From the NCBI GenBank assembly GCA_021803885.1, contig JAJZKY010000296.1, positions 1 through 6,210 on the forward strand: a stretch of 6,210 nt of DNA. The letters are read 5' to 3'. The translations under genes were made by a program, and so were the position numbers. The notes below the pieces were generated by a model. It was not told the DNA's origin. It made no database searches and worked only from the letters and a program-made list of their open reading frames with translations. This DNA is from Planctomycetota bacterium. GTDB lineage: Bacteria; Planctomycetota; Phycisphaerae; WQYP01; JAJZKY01. Each line of letters starts with the position of its first letter. Positions within the stretch are counted from its first letter, which is position 1. Positions 6,064 to 6,210 of this stretch are shown here, in pieces.

Positions 6064-6124
6064 GGTTCGTAGTGAATCTGACCGGCCGAAGAGCCGTGAC
6101 CGGCTGAAAAATGGCGGACGAACC
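6064..6124 (+). promoter_or_regulatory. 5' leader fold: long-range stem closing just before the start codon
   Basis: GGTTCGT (6064-6070) is perfectly complementary to ACGAACC (6118-6124), which ends one base before ATG 6126. Inside it, CGGC (6083-6086) can pair with GCCG (6093-6096), and ACCGGC is repeated at 6081-6086 and 6099-6104. The only purine-rich stretch available for ribosome binding (GGCGGAC, 6114-6119 area) would be at or inside the closing stem. I could not match it to a known riboswitch class. Confidence 0.3.
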
Positions 6125-6125
6125 G

Positions 6126-6210
6126 ATGTCAAAAAGAATCGCTATCGCAATGGGTGTTCTGCTAATAGTCGTGGTGTTGGCTCCCGCATTGGTTTTTGGT
6201 GCGGCATTAC
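6126..6210 (+). CDS. N-terminus of an exported or membrane protein, cut by the window end
   Basis: Twenty-eight codons are visible: MSKRIAIAMG, then a run of hydrophobic residues (VLLIVVVLAPALVFGAAL). Short basic n-region, long hydrophobic core and small residues at the end fit a Sec signal peptide or a first transmembrane helix. There is no visible lipobox Cys. An in-frame ATG at 6111 would add MADEP but has no ribosome binding site and would weaken the signal-peptide pattern, so 6126 is preferred. The function cannot be told from this fragment. Confidence 0.55.
   Translation, partial: MSKRIAIAMGVLLIVVVLAPALVFGAAL

Noticed and set aside
1..6210. tRNA or rRNA genes, CRISPR array, insertion sequence or prophage
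   Set aside because: No cloverleaf, spaced repeat array, terminal inverted repeats with a transposase, or phage gene was seen on either strand.

Overview
The window looks like one sugar or polyol catabolism locus from a bacterial polysaccharide degrader. It has bacterial -35/-10 promoters, AAGGAG ribosome binding sites and a moderate GC content. The gene mix is an alpha-L-rhamnosidase, xylose-isomerase-like TIM barrels, zinc dehydrogenases, a DeoR regulator and a possible prepilin-type remnant. That mix is common in the Verrucomicrobiota/Lentisphaerota/Planctomycetota group, but the taxonomic placement is inference only and no marker gene is present.

Layout. Positions 1-626 hold the 3' end of a GH78 alpha-L-rhamnosidase, broken by an apparent one-base loss in an A5 run. 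Positions 627-806 are a GC-rich spacer with two perfect ACGT-centred palindromes. A good promoter (TTGACG, 17 bp, TATTAT) follows and ends immediately before the start codon of a three-gene plus-strand operon. Gene 1 (844-2577) fuses a xylose-isomerase-like TIM-barrel epimerase to a ribulose/allulose-phosphate 3-epimerase domain. Gene 2 (2574-3656) is a GatD-like zinc dehydrogenase coupled to gene 1 by an ATGA overlap. Gene 3 (3699-4742) is a second zinc dehydrogenase. A DeoR/GlpR-type regulator (4757-5530, minus strand) converges on the operon with a 14-bp gap. Beyond it lies about 600 bp without an intact gene; its minus strand carries broken reading frames weakly resembling a prepilin-type H-X9-DG protein. 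The window ends in the first codons of an exported protein (6126 onward).

How the genes may work together (inference): the operon encodes two epimerase/isomerase activities and two polyol/ketose dehydrogenases whose coenzyme pockets differ (Asp in the first, Gln-Arg in the second). This suits a route that interconverts a polyol (phosphate) and ketose (phosphate) and inverts a carbon, controlled by the DeoR protein sensing a phosphorylated sugar. No kinase, aldolase or transporter is in the window, so the substrate cannot be named.

The least ordinary items are the double-TIM-barrel fusion, the predicted leaderless start of the fusion gene (and less surely of the regulator), and two exact short tandem duplications placed at gene boundaries.
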